NCBI RefSeq assembly: GCF_042643145.1
Contig: NZ_JBHRSA010000034.1
Span: forward strand, 62,001 to 126,000
Direction of reading: 5' to 3'
Source: Virgibacillus_O xinjiangensis
GTDB taxonomy: Bacteria; Bacillota; Bacilli; Bacillales; Amphibacillaceae
Length of the DNA stretch: 64,000 nucleotides
In this document: positions 44,083 through 54,000 of the stretch, piece by piece
Layout of the letters: each line of letters opens with the position of its first letter
Numbering within the stretch: the first letter of the stretch is position 1
Made by a program: the position numbers and the translations under genes
The notes under the pieces: generated by a model
Database searches by the model: none
What the model was told of the DNA's origin: nothing
Seen by the model: only the letters and a program-made list of their open reading frames with translations

Positions 44083-46116
44083 ATGATCGGCGAATACATA
44101 ACAGAAATAAAAGGTATAGGAGACAAGCTTGCTGGGGACCTGGCAAGTTTGAATATTTATACGGTAGAAGATCTGCTTCACTATTTCCCGAACCGTTACG
44201 ATCAGTATGAAATCAAGCCGCTAAGTGAATTGGTCCATGAGGAAAAGGCTACTGTCGAGGGAAGGGTCATCCATGAGCCTTCCCTCGCTTTTTATGGAAG
44301 AAAAAAATCAAGGCTCACATTTACCGTGGATGTAGAAAATGTGGCCGTCAAAGCTGTTATGTTCAATCGGGCGTTTGCCAAAAAACAGTTAAAGGCTGGC
44401 GATATTGTCACGCTTGCCGGGAAATGGGATGCACATCGGTTGCAGCTAACGGTAAGCAATTATAAAAAAGGAGCAGCAGAGACCCAGCAGGATATCCAAC
44501 CGATCTATTCCGTAAAAGGGGACTTGACCAACTATAAACTAAAGAAAGCAGTAGAAAATGGTTTCAAGGATTTCTCCCACCTCATTCAAGAAATATTGCC
44601 GCAGAGATATCTACAGGCATATAAACTGCCAGAAAGGAAGACGGCGCTGTATACGATGCATTTTCCTGCAAGCAGAACAGCTTTAAAACATGCGCGAAGG
44701 AGATTCATCTATGAGGAGTTCCTCCTGTTCCAGCTGAAAATGCAAATGTTGAGGAAAATACAACGGGAAGCAACACGTGGCAATGCCCAGCACTACTTGG
44801 AGGAAAAAGTAACCAGCTTTATGAATCACCTGCCATTTACTTTGACAGGAGCACAAAAGAAGTCCCTCGAGCAGATACTGAAGGATATGAGGTCTCCCTA
44901 TCGGATGAACCGGCTGCTTCAGGGGGATGTAGGGTCTGGGAAAACAGCGGTGGCTGCTATTTGTCTGTTTGCAGCCATTACTGCATCCAAGCAGGGGGCC
45001 TTGATGGTTCCGACGGAAATACTTGCCGAACAACATTATGAATCATTGTCTGAGTTATTTGGAGACGATGCCCGCATTGTTTTGTTGACAGGATCAGTAA
45101 AAGGGAAGAAACGGAAGGAAATATTGGAACAAATCGAAAAGCAAGAAGCGGACATCGTTGTCGGCACACATGCCCTTATACAGAATGATGTCTTCTTCCA
45201 AAATCTTGGATTGGTAATCGTTGATGAGCAACACAGGTTCGGCGTAGAACAACGGCGAATCTTAAAAGAAAAAGGGCTGGACCCTGATGTTTTGTTCATG
45301 ACAGCTACACCCATCCCCAGGACGCTTGCTATTACAGCTTTTGGAGATATGGATGTTTCTGTCATTGATGAGATGCCTGTCGGCAGGAAAGAGATCGAAA
45401 CATATTGGGCGAAAGAGAATATGCTCGACAGGATCTTGGGGTTTGTGGAGAAACACATCAGACAAGGTGAACAGGCTTATGTCATCTGTCCGCTTATCGA
45501 GGAATCAGATAAGTTGGATATTCAAAATGCGGTAGACCTCTATCACCAGTTGGAAGAATTCTACCCTCCCGAAATCAAGGTAGGTCTTATGCATGGACGG
45601 CTGCGTACAGAGGAAAAAGAAGACATTATGAAGAAATTTGCAGCAAATGAAATACAGATCCTTGTTTCCACGACGGTAGTGGAAGTTGGAGTAAATGTTC
45701 CTAACGCAACCACGATGATCATCTATGATGCGGAACGTTTCGGTCTTTCTCAGCTCCATCAGCTGAGGGGTCGTGTGGGAAGGGGCGACAAGCAGAGCTA
45801 CTGTATTTTAATAGCAGACCCAAAAGGAGAGACAGGGAAAGAGCGGATGAGGATTATGACAGAGACTACCAATGGATTTGAACTGTCGGAAGAAGATTTG
45901 AAGCTCAGGGGACCAGGAGATTTCTTCGGGAAGAAGCAGAGTGGAGCGCCGGAATTCAAAGTGGCTGACATGGTTCACGACTACCGGGCATTAGAGACAG
46001 CTCGGAAAGACGCAGAAGAAATCATCGAAGGTGGCCTTCTCGACCAAGACATCGACTTCCAGCCACTGAAGAGTTGGCTGGAAGAGCATTTTTCTATGAC
46101 GGATAAGCTTGATTAA
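44083..46116 (+). CDS. recG: ATP-dependent DNA helicase RecG
   Basis: Reverses stalled forks and branch-migrates recombination intermediates. The 677-residue protein has the N-terminal wedge domain (OB fold, about 60-150), then the helicase domains with Walker A GDVGSGKT at about 282-289, the DEQH box (IVDEQHRFG), MTATPIPRTL and QLRGRVGRG. GAGTGATC precedes the ATG. The leader of about 105 bases holds a small hairpin. In B. subtilis fapR follows, as here. Confidence 0.97.
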   Translation: MIGEYITEIKGIGDKLAGDLASLNIYTVEDLLHYFPNRYDQYEIKPLSELVHEEKATVEGRVIHEPSLAFYGRKKSRLTFTVDVENVAVKAVMFNRAFAKKQLKAGDIVTLAGKWDAHRLQLTVSNYKKGAAETQQDIQPIYSVKGDLTNYKLKKAVENGFKDFSHLIQEILPQRYLQAYKLPERKTALYTMHFPASRTALKHARRRFIYEEFLLFQLKMQMLRKIQREATRGNAQHYLEEKVTSFMNHLPFTLTGAQKKSLEQILKDMRSPYRMNRLLQGDVGSGKTAVAAICLFAAITASKQGALMVPTEILAEQHYESLSELFGDDARIVLLTGSVKGKKRKEILEQIEKQEADIVVGTHALIQNDVFFQNLGLVIVDEQHRFGVEQRRILKEKGLDPDVLFMTATPIPRTLAITAFGDMDVSVIDEMPVGRKEIETYWAKENMLDRILGFVEKHIRQGEQAYVICPLIEESDKLDIQNAVDLYHQLEEFYPPEIKVGLMHGRLRTEEKEDIMKKFAANEIQILVSTTVVEVGVNVPNATTMIIYDAERFGLSQLHQLRGRVGRGDKQSYCILIADPKGETGKERMRIMTETTNGFELSEEDLKLRGPGDFFGKKQSGAPEFKVADMVHDYRALETARKDAEEIIEGGLLDQDIDFQPLKSWLEEHFSMTDKLD

Positions 46117-46125
46117 ATGGAATGC

Positions 46126-46154
46126 TTGCATATTTAAAAAGCGTATTATATATT
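46126..46154 (+). promoter_or_regulatory. Promoter of the fapR-plsX-fabD-fabG-acpP operon
   Basis: TTGCAT (46126-46131) and TATATT (46149-46154) are 17 bases apart, ten bases after recG. The FapR operator follows at the transcription start. Confidence 0.65.
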
Positions 46155-46158
46155 ACTA

Positions 46159-46178
46159 CTAGTACCAAGTCATAATTC
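46159..46178 (+). promoter_or_regulatory. FapR operator
   Basis: CTAGTACCAAGTCATAATTC closely resembles the known FapR site pattern (TTAGTACCTRGTCTTAATT) of the fap regulon promoters. It starts five bases after the -10 element, where bound FapR would block transcription until malonyl-CoA rises. Confidence 0.8.
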
Positions 46179-46298
46179 AGTTATTCTTGGAATGTACGGA
46201 CGCTTTACCAGTTCACCTGCACAGATTAGCTGTACAGCGTATTCTCTCTGTTCAAAGGAAATAATATTCGGTTAGGAATAGTTAAAATGGGGTCAGAC

Positions 46299-46871
46299 AT
46301 GAAAAAATCTAAAACAGAACGTCAAAAGTTGCTGAAGGAGACGATTGAAGAGACACCGTTTATCACCGATGAAAAGCTGGCAGATATGTTCGACGTCAGC
46401 ATACAGACCATCCGCTTGGATCGAATGGAACTTTCTATTCCCGAGTTGAGGGAAAGAATCAAGCATGTTGCCAGCAACCGCTGGAATGAAACGGTAAAAG
46501 CTCTGCCCATGGAAGAAGTTATTGGTGAAGTGATCGATCTTGAGCTCGACCATCGAGCCATATCCATTTTGGATATTCGGCGGGAGCATGTCTTTTCCCG
46601 AAACAACATTGCCAGGGGCCATCATCTCTTTGCACAGGCCAATTCCCTCGCTGTTGCTGTAATCAATGATGAACTGGCCTTAACGGCTAAATCAGATTTG
46701 AAGTTCACCCGGCAGGTGAAACTGGCTGAACGCGTAGTTGCAAAGGCTAACGTAGAGGGGACTGATGAAAAAGGATTCACTATGGTGAAGGTAGATAGTT
46801 TTGTAGAGAATGAGAAGGTATTCAGTGGAACTTTCTATATGTATCAGTCAAATGATCAAAAAGGGGAATGA
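46299..46871 (+). CDS. fapR: Fatty acid and phospholipid biosynthesis repressor FapR
   Basis: Malonyl-CoA-responsive repressor of lipid genes. The 190-residue protein has an N-terminal DeoR-like helix-turn-helix (FITDEKLADMFDVSIQTIRLDR) and a C-terminal hot-dog domain with the effector-site stretch VFSRNNIARGHHLFAQANSLAVA. An ATG four codons upstream (46287) is possible; the second ATG is preferred because MKKSKTERQ aligns with the B. subtilis start. It heads the lipid operon and has its own operator upstream, so it is autoregulated. Confidence 0.95.
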   Translation: MKKSKTERQKLLKETIEETPFITDEKLADMFDVSIQTIRLDRMELSIPELRERIKHVASNRWNETVKALPMEEVIGEVIDLELDHRAISILDIRREHVFSRNNIARGHHLFAQANSLAVAVINDELALTAKSDLKFTRQVKLAERVVAKANVEGTDEKGFTMVKVDSFVENEKVFSGTFYMYQSNDQKGE

Positions 46872-46874
46872 CTT

Positions 46875-47885
46875 ATGAGATTGGCCATAGATGCCATGGG
46901 AGGGGACCATGCCCCGAAGGAGATTGTACTTGGGGCAGTGGATGCTGTTTCCAAGATGGACAACCTCTCCATTACTTTAATTGGTGATGAAGAGGAGATT
47001 AATAAATATACAAAAGAACATGAAAAGATCAAAATCCTACATACTAAAGAGGTCATTACAGGGGAAGATGAACCGGTAAGGGCTGTACGACGAAAAAAGA
47101 ATGCATCCATGGTGCTCATGGCCAAGGAAGTAAAGGAAGGAAGGGCCGATGCCTGCATCTCTGCAGGAAATACAGGCGCCTTGATGAGTGCAGGCCTATT
47201 TGTTGTAGGGAGAATACCTGGGATTGACCGCCCTGCCCTGAGCCCCACCCTGCCGACAGTCGATGGGAAAGGTTTCCTGCTGCTTGATGTGGGGGCGAAC
47301 GTGGATGCAAAACCTGACCACCTGCTTCAGTACGCTGTGATGGGGTCCATCTATACAGAGCATGTCCGGGGAATTTCCAACCCGACTGTAGGTCTGTTGA
47401 ACGTTGGAACAGAAGACGGCAAGGGAACAGAACTGACTAAAAAAGCCTTCCAGCTATTGCAGGAAGCACCGGTAAATTTTACTGGTAATGTTGAAGCTAG
47501 AGATATACTTGCTGGTGCAGCGGATGTAGTCGTTACCGACGGTTTCAGCGGGAATGTAGCATTGAAAACGATTGAAGGTACAGCCTTAACCATGTTTTCT
47601 ATGCTCAAAGAGACATTCATGTCATCCACGAAGTCAAAAATTGCAGCCGGAATGGTAAAGAAGGATCTGAAGGGTCTTCAGAAGAAATTGGATTACTCGG
47701 AATACGGAGGTGCCGGACTGTTTGGACTGGCTGCCCCTGTTATCAAGGCACATGGCTCATCCAACTCTAGAGCCATATATAATGCCATCAAACAGGCCGG
47801 CCACATGGTGGAATATAAAGTGGCCGATACGATCAAGTCGACGATGGAATCAGTTCGGCAGGAGAAGGAGGAGACTAGCGAATGA
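46875..47885 (+). CDS. plsX: Phosphate acyltransferase PlsX
   Basis: Converts acyl-ACP to acyl phosphate for PlsY, the first step of phosphatidic acid synthesis in Gram-positives; peripheral membrane protein. The 336-residue protein starts RLAIDAMGGDHAPKEIV and has SAGNTGALMSAGLFVVGRI and the C-terminal LDYSEYGGAGLFGL. It starts three bases after fapR and overlaps fabD by four bases. It links to FakA at 40.8 kb, which also makes acyl phosphate. Confidence 0.97.
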   Translation: MRLAIDAMGGDHAPKEIVLGAVDAVSKMDNLSITLIGDEEEINKYTKEHEKIKILHTKEVITGEDEPVRAVRRKKNASMVLMAKEVKEGRADACISAGNTGALMSAGLFVVGRIPGIDRPALSPTLPTVDGKGFLLLDVGANVDAKPDHLLQYAVMGSIYTEHVRGISNPTVGLLNVGTEDGKGTELTKKAFQLLQEAPVNFTGNVEARDILAGAADVVVTDGFSGNVALKTIEGTALTMFSMLKETFMSSTKSKIAAGMVKKDLKGLQKKLDYSEYGGAGLFGLAAPVIKAHGSSNSRAIYNAIKQAGHMVEYKVADTIKSTMESVRQEKEETSE

Positions 47886-48817
47886 AGAAGATAGCATTTA
47901 TGTTCCCTGGTCAGGGTTCCCAGACAGTTGGAATGGGCAAGGATTTCTATGATAAGTATCCTTCCATCCAAGAACTATACAAGGAAGCCGGTGAATCCTT
48001 GGATATGGATATTGCCCGCCTGATGTTTGAGGGACCAGAAGATACGCTGACCGAAACGGAGAATGCCCAACCGGCACTGTTATTGTCCAGTATAGCTGCC
48101 CATACACTCCTATTGAAGGAAGAGGTTCAGCCTGTAATGACCGTCGGGCACAGTCTGGGGGAGTATAGTGCATTGGTTGCATCTGGAGCCCTTACTCTTG
48201 AAGAAGCACTTCCTCTTGTCCAAACAAGGGGGCGGCTCATGGAGCAGGCCTTTCCAAAAGGAAAAGGAACCATGGCCGCTGTCCTCGGACTGTCCAAGGA
48301 AGAAGTAGAAGAGGGCTTGAATGAAGTGACGGATATTGCAGACCTGGCAAACTTGAACTGCCCGGGACAGATCGTAATCTCAGGGTCTGTGGAAGGAATT
48401 GAGCAGGCTGGAGAGGTCCTTAAGGAAAAAGGGGCCAAGCGGGTGATGCCGCTGAATGTGAGCGGTCCATTCCATTCTCGTCTAATGAAGCCGGCAAATG
48501 AAGAGTTTTCCGGATATTTGGAGAAGGTGGATATCAAGGGTGCCAATATCCCGTTGTATGCTAATGTGTCCGCACAGCCGGTAACAGATCAAAAAGAAAT
48601 CAAGGATCTCCTGGTCAAACAGCTGTTTTCCCCTGTACGATTTGAGGAATCAATCCGGCATATGATTGATCAAGGCGTTGAAGCATTTGTCGAAGTGGGA
48701 AGTGGCAAGGTGCTCAGTGGTCTTGTACGGAAGATCAGCCGGCGGACACCTACCTTTGCTGTTCAGGATGCAGATTCGCTTGACAAATTTATTACATGGT
48801 ACAGGGAGGATTCTTGA
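47882..48817 (+). CDS. fabD: Malonyl-CoA:ACP transacylase
   Basis: Moves the malonyl group from CoA to acyl carrier protein. The 311-residue protein has the FPGQGSQ motif at 8-14, the nucleophile S91 in GHSLGEYSAL, and the histidine in GPFHSRLM. ATGA overlap with plsX, TGATG overlap with fabG. Same order as in other FapR operons. Confidence 0.97.
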   Translation: MKKIAFMFPGQGSQTVGMGKDFYDKYPSIQELYKEAGESLDMDIARLMFEGPEDTLTETENAQPALLLSSIAAHTLLLKEEVQPVMTVGHSLGEYSALVASGALTLEEALPLVQTRGRLMEQAFPKGKGTMAAVLGLSKEEVEEGLNEVTDIADLANLNCPGQIVISGSVEGIEQAGEVLKEKGAKRVMPLNVSGPFHSRLMKPANEEFSGYLEKVDIKGANIPLYANVSAQPVTDQKEIKDLLVKQLFSPVRFEESIRHMIDQGVEAFVEVGSGKVLSGLVRKISRRTPTFAVQDADSLDKFITWYREDS

Positions 48818-49557
48818 TGTTGGATGGAAAAAATGCTTTGGTTACAGGTGCTTCACGTGGGATTGGTCGCACAATTGCCCTGGAGCTGGCGAGCAAGGGG
48901 GCGAACGTCGCCATCAATTACGCTGGGAATGAAGAAAAAGCCAAAGAAGTTGCTCGGGAAGTTGAAGGGCTCGGTGGCAAGGCAGTGACCATCCGGGCTG
49001 ATGTCGCTGATGAATCCGAGGTAAAAGAGATGATCAAGCAGGTGACGAAAGAGTTCGGCAGCCTGGATATTTTGATAAATAATGCTGGTATAACCAGGGA
49101 CAACCTGCTTATGCGAATGAAAGAAGACGAGTTTGACCAAGTTATTAACACCAACTTGAAAGGCGTATTTGTCTGTACGAAAGCTGTGACAAGACAGATG
49201 ATGAAGCAGAAAGCTGGTAAAATTGTCAATGTAGCTTCTGTAGTTGGCGTGAGTGGCAATCCTGGGCAGGCAAATTATGCTGCCGCCAAAGCCGGAGTGA
49301 TCGGATTTACAAAGACAACTGCCAAGGAGCTTGCCAGCCGGAATATTCTAGTGAATGCCGTGGCACCGGGTTTCATAACAACCGATATGACCGACTCGTT
49401 GACAGAGGACCAGAAACAGGAAATGCTGGCGATGATCCCCCTCAATAGATTGGGCACGCCAGAGAGTGTTGCGAATGTTGTCCGCTTCCTTGTTTCCGAG
49501 GAAGCAGATTATATTACCGGACAGACCATTCATATCGACGGAGGAATGGTGATGTAA
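48817..49557 (+). CDS. fabG: 3-oxoacyl-ACP reductase
   Basis: NADPH-dependent reduction of 3-ketoacyl-ACP in fatty acid elongation. The 246-residue short-chain dehydrogenase has TGASRGIG at 11-18, NNAG, and the catalytic set S141, Y154, K158 (ANYAAAKAG). Seven upstream in-frame codons are excluded because GGGAGGA lies within them, seven bases before the ATG chosen. It overlaps the fabD stop by one base. Confidence 0.97.
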   Translation: MLDGKNALVTGASRGIGRTIALELASKGANVAINYAGNEEKAKEVAREVEGLGGKAVTIRADVADESEVKEMIKQVTKEFGSLDILINNAGITRDNLLMRMKEDEFDQVINTNLKGVFVCTKAVTRQMMKQKAGKIVNVASVVGVSGNPGQANYAAAKAGVIGFTKTTAKELASRNILVNAVAPGFITTDMTDSLTEDQKQEMLAMIPLNRLGTPESVANVVRFLVSEEADYITGQTIHIDGGMVM

Positions 49558-49598
49558 TCGATATCGGTGCATAGTAACTTGAAAGGGGGTGAATGAAG

Positions 49599-49832
49599 AT
49601 GGCAGACGTATTTGATCGAGTTAAAGCAATTATTGTTGATCGTCTTGATGTGGAAGAATCCCAAGTAACGATGGAAGCGTCCTTCAAAGAAGACCTGGAG
49701 GCAGACTCACTGGACGTAGTTGAATTGGTGATGGAGCTTGAAGACGAATTTGATATGGAAATTGCGGATGAAGAAGCTGAGAAAATAAATACAGTTGGTG
49801 ACGCTGTAAACTACATAAATAGTTTACAATAG
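49599..49832 (+). CDS. acpP: Acyl carrier protein
   Basis: Carries growing acyl chains on a phosphopantetheine arm. The 77-residue acidic protein has the attachment site S37 in LEADSLDVVEL. Of two ATGs, the second is used because AAAGGGGGTG is eight bases before it and MADVFDRVKAI matches homologues. The 3' gap to rnc (76 bases) contains a hairpin without a U-run. Confidence 0.98.
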   Translation: MADVFDRVKAIIVDRLDVEESQVTMEASFKEDLEADSLDVVELVMELEDEFDMEIADEEAEKINTVGDAVNYINSLQ

Positions 49833-49852
49833 TCTAACACCTTTTATTACTT

Positions 49853-49878
49853 GAAAGTCTCGCACTCGCGGGGCTTTC
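49853..49878 (+). other. Hairpin between acpP and rnc
   Basis: GAAAGTCTCGC and GCGGGGCTTTC form an eleven-pair stem (two G-U pairs) with an ACTC loop. No T-run follows, so it is not a normal terminator. It ends 30 bases before the rnc start. Confidence 0.6.
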
Positions 49879-49908
49879 CGTATATTGGAAGAAGCGGAGG
49901 TGACGCCA

Positions 49909-50592
49909 GTGGATGCTCGGAAACTGGAAGAGCAGTTAGGTATCACTTTTAATGACTATCAATTGCTGAGACAGGCTTTTACCCATTCATCCTATGTGAA
50001 TGAGCATCGGCAGGAAAATTATGAGGATAATGAACGACTCGAATTTCTTGGGGATGCGGTCCTCGAACTTGGAGTTTCTCAGTACCTGTTCCGGAAGAAT
50101 GCAACTATGCCGGAAGGGGAGATGACGAAGCTGCGTGCAGCCATCGTCTGTGAACCTTCCTTGATGAATTTTGCCCGTGAGCTCGGTTTCGACTCTCATA
50201 TTCTTCTTGGTAAAGGAGAGGAACAAACGGGGGGAAGAGGAAGACCCGCCTTGCTGGCAGATGTATTTGAGGCTTTCCTTGGAGCACTGTATCTCGACCA
50301 GGGGTTTGATATATCCTTGAATTTCCTGGAGGAGCATGTCTTTCCTAAAATCAATACAGGTGCTTTTTCGCATGCGATGGATTATAAAAGTCAACTGCAG
50401 GAACTGATCCAGCAGTATAAGAGCATGGCCGTCGAATATAAGATTGTAAAAGAGATCGGCCCGTCTCATAATAAAGAATTTGTAGCCCAAGTCTTTATAA
50501 ATGATGAAGTTTCAGGAGAAGGCATAGGCAGAACCAAAAAAGAAGCGGAACAACGTGCGGCTAAAAAGGCCCTTGATAAATATCATGACTAG
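49909..50592 (+). CDS. rnc: Ribonuclease III
   Basis: Cleaves double-stranded RNA; matures rRNA and, with the scRNA, SRP RNA. The 227-residue protein has the signature NERLEFLGDAVLELG near residue 43, catalytic acidic residues later in DVFEAFLGALYLD, and a C-terminal dsRNA-binding domain (YKSQLQELIQQYK to AAKKALDKY). GTG start after GGAGGTGAC; eight in-frame codons upstream precede this site. Its stop codon lies at the foot of a perfect 20-pair hairpin. Confidence 0.96.
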   Translation: MDARKLEEQLGITFNDYQLLRQAFTHSSYVNEHRQENYEDNERLEFLGDAVLELGVSQYLFRKNATMPEGEMTKLRAAIVCEPSLMNFARELGFDSHILLGKGEEQTGGRGRPALLADVFEAFLGALYLDQGFDISLNFLEEHVFPKINTGAFSHAMDYKSQLQELIQQYKSMAVEYKIVKEIGPSHNKEFVAQVFINDEVSGEGIGRTKKEAEQRAAKKALDKYHD

Positions 50593-50636
50593 AGCAGAAA
50601 AGCTGGCATTTTATAGAATGCCAGCTTTTCTGCTCT
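50591..50636 (+). terminator. Perfect 20-pair hairpin at the 3' end of rnc
   Basis: AGAGCAGAAAAGCTGGCATT (50591-50610) is an exact complement of 50617-50636 around the loop TTATAG. The 5' arm includes the last two bases of the rnc stop codon. No T-run follows the stem, though both arms hold short A or T runs. It may act as terminator for both rnc and the convergent minus-strand gene, or as an RNase III target. Confidence 0.7.
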
Positions 50637-50651
50637 AAATGATTTTCCTTC

Positions 50652-50876
50652 CTACCCTTTTCTTACGGTCCGCAGTTCCTCAATGAAGGCCTGAGTCTCT
50701 GCTGCACTGAGACTGCCCTTTTGCTGTACCATATCATACATGAACTTCAAGTCATCGTATTTTTCGAGATCATAATCCTCAGGGTCCAACAGCGTACGGT
50801 TCACTACGTTTAATTTATCCGCAAGACCATCCAGTATAATTTTCATGTTTTCTTTTGACGCATTTTCTAAAGTCAT
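50652..50876 (-). CDS. UPF0435 (DUF1128) family protein, YfkK-like
   Basis: A 74-residue, charged, helical protein with DGLADKLNVVNRTLLDPEDYDLEKYDDLKFMYDMV and AETQAFIEELRTVR, the pattern of the DUF1128 family (B. subtilis YfkK). No function is known. No membrane segment or metal motif is visible. CAGAGGGAGTGC lies upstream of the ATG on the minus strand. In B. subtilis rnc is followed directly by smc, and yfkK lies elsewhere, so this is a local insertion. It is divergent from smc. Confidence 0.8.
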   Translation of the reverse strand: MTLENASKENMKIILDGLADKLNVVNRTLLDPEDYDLEKYDDLKFMYDMVQQKGSLSAAETQAFIEELRTVRKG

Positions 50877-51014
50877 GCCAGCACTCCCTCTGTACTTCTT
50901 TTGTCTCTGACTTTATGATAAAATAAATGCGGTAAAAAGCCAAATAATTTTTAGAATTTAATGAGAAGATGTTGGTAATGCGACGGTTTTTGTAAATAAA
51001 TAGGAGAAATGTAT

Positions 51015-54000
51015 ATGTTTTTAAAACAACTGGAAAGCGTAGGATTCAAATCTTTCGCCGAAAAAATAAACGTTGATTTTGTTTCCGGTGTCACAGCGGT
51101 TGTAGGACCAAATGGCAGCGGCAAGAGTAATATTACCGACGCCATACGGTGGGTGCTTGGCGAACAGTCGGTAAAGTCCCTCCGGGGATCTAGAATGGAG
51201 GACATCATCTTCCAAGGTAGTGATACAAGGAAGGCACTCAATTTCGCAGAGGTTACGTTAGTTCTTGATAATCATGACCAGTCCCTGCCTCTTGAATATG
51301 AAGAAGTCAGTGTAACCAGGAGAGTTTATCGGTCAGGTGAAAGCGAGTTCTATATCAATAAACAATCATGCAGATTGAAGGATATAGTGGATTTGTTCAT
51401 GGACTCCGGGCTTGGCAGGGAAGCTTTCTCCATTATCAGTCAAGGGAAGGTGGAAGAAATCCTGAGCTCCAAGCCAGAAGAAAGAAGGACGATCTTTGAA
51501 GAGGCTGCGGGCGTATTGAAGTATAAACAGCGGAAGAAGAAAGCGGAGTATAAACTGGAGGAAACACAGGAAAACCTGAATCGAGTGGAGGATATCATCC
51601 ATGAAATTGAAAAGCAGGTAGGTCCGCTCGAACAGCAGGCGAACGCAGCCCGGCAATACTTGGAGTGGAAAGAAGAACTGAAGGAAAAGGAGATAACCCT
51701 CTTAGTCACCGAGATTGCAAAGCTTCATGGATCCTGGAAAAACTTGTCGGCCGAACTTGAACAGGAAAGGAAAATGGAACAGCAGCTTAAAAAGACCATC
51801 CAACAGAAAAGTGAACGAATTGAAACGGAAAGAAAAACATTGAAGAATTTGGATGATGATATTGATTCGCTGCAGACCAAACTGTTGAAGGCAGCTCAGA
51901 ATCTGGAAAAGTTCGAAGGGCAAAAACAGCTCTTTGAGGAACGGACCAAGCATTTTGGGGAACGGAAAACAGAATTGGAGGCAAACAGACAGCAGACAGC
52001 AGAACGGATCGGGAATCTACATGATCAGGTAGTGAAAGAGAACAAGAAATTGGCGGACCTTGATACGGCCAGAGATAAGACCAGAGAGAAAATCCAGCAG
52101 CTAAGAGCGCAGCTGAGGGCCGGAAAGGAAAGCATTGCCGAACAAATAGAAGATAGAAAATCGGATTATATTGAATTGCTTAATAAACAGGCAGCTAAGC
52201 GGAACGAAAGACAGTCTGTACAACAGCAACTGGAGCAAATATCCGGAAAAAAATCAATGCAGGCCGAGAAATTCAAAGGGTTGCTTTCTTCGCGTGAAGA
52301 ACTGGAAGGTCAGTTGCAGCGTGTCCATTCGGAATGGCTGAAGCAGGACAGATTGGTGAAAGGCAAGAATGCAACAATCGTCCAGCTGAAAAAAGACTTG
52401 GATACGAAACGATCAGCTTTTGAGGAAGCCCAGGCAAAACTGTTTCAAGGCTATCAATATATTGAGAAATTGAAATCTCGGAAGGAAATGCTGGAAGAGA
52501 TGAAAGAGGACTTCCAGGGCTTTTTCCAGGGAGTGAAAGCAGTACTGAAAGCAAGGGAGGACCAGACACTCCATGGAATCCACGGAGCAGTTATTGAACT
52601 GGCCAATGTGCCGAAGGATTATATTACAGCCATTGAGACTGTGCTTGGCGGACAGGCACAGCATATTGTCGTTACCGATAATAAGGCCGCAAGAAATGCA
52701 ATAAACTGGTTGAAAAAAATGAAGCAAGGCCGTGCCACATTCCTGCCCCTCGGTTCCATCCAAGCACGATTTGTCACCCGGGACATGCTTGCCAAAGTAC
52801 GATCACACTCTGGTTTTGTGGGTGTTGCTTCAGACCTGGTAAGCATGGAAAACACATATAAAATTGTTGCCGACCATTTGATGGGGCACGTCCTGATTGC
52901 CAAGACCCTCAAAGACGCCAATGATATTGCAGCAAAGACCAAGGGCAGATACCGGGTAGTCACGCTGGAAGGAGATGTGGTAAACCCGGGCGGTTCCATG
53001 ACAGGCGGAGCAAGTAAAAAAACAAATCAATCTCTGTTTTCCCGAGAAAAAGATTTAGAGGAAGCAACTAATAAACTGGCTGATTACCAAAGCAAGGTGG
53101 AAGATTTCGAACGGAAGGTACAGCAGCAGAAAAGGCAGATCGGAGAACTGGAAAAGCAGTTGGATACAGAAGAAGCGGATTCATCTGCTGCCCGTCATTC
53201 CTTGAATAAACTCGAATCCTCCTACAAGGAGCTGGAAGTGAAAAAGAACTCACTGGACGGAAACCTTTCCATTTATGATCAGGATAAGCAACAATTTGAG
53301 CAGGATATCAAACAGCTCGTTAAGCGTGAAGAGAATCTCGTACAAGACCTGGAAAAGCTGGCTAGTGATTTGGAGGCCGCCGAACAGGAAATAAGCCGAT
53401 TGACTGAACAAGAAGCCGGTTTTCAGGAAAACAAAGAGAATATACAACAGGAACTACATGATAGGCAGGTAGAATTGGCAGAGCAGGAAGAGCGCCGAAA
53501 AAACCAACTGGAAAAGACGAAGACACTCCAATTGCAACTAGAGGAAATGGAAGCACAGTATGATGAATATTCACAAGAGCTGCGAAACTTGAATGATGTG
53601 AATGAGACACCTGTGACAGAAGAGGAACTGGAGAGAAGCATTCAGTACAATAAAGTACAAAAGCAGCAGACAGAAGAAGATATTGAACATAGGAAACAGG
53701 AACGAGGCCAGCTTACAAAGGAGATGCACATCCAGAAAAATCGATTGAAGGAAGAAGAAGTCAGGCTTCAAGGTATAACCAATTCCATTCAGCAGAAGGA
53801 AGTACATGTGAACCGATTGGATGTTGAATTAGATAATCGACTGACCAGATTGGAAAACGAATATATGATCACCTTTGAAAAGGCCAATGAATCCTATCCG
53901 CAGACAGATGATATAGCATCTGTACAAGCAGAGGTCGATCGGCTGAAGCAAAGGATTGAACAGTTGGGGACCGTCAATTTGGGGGCTGTGGAGGAATATC

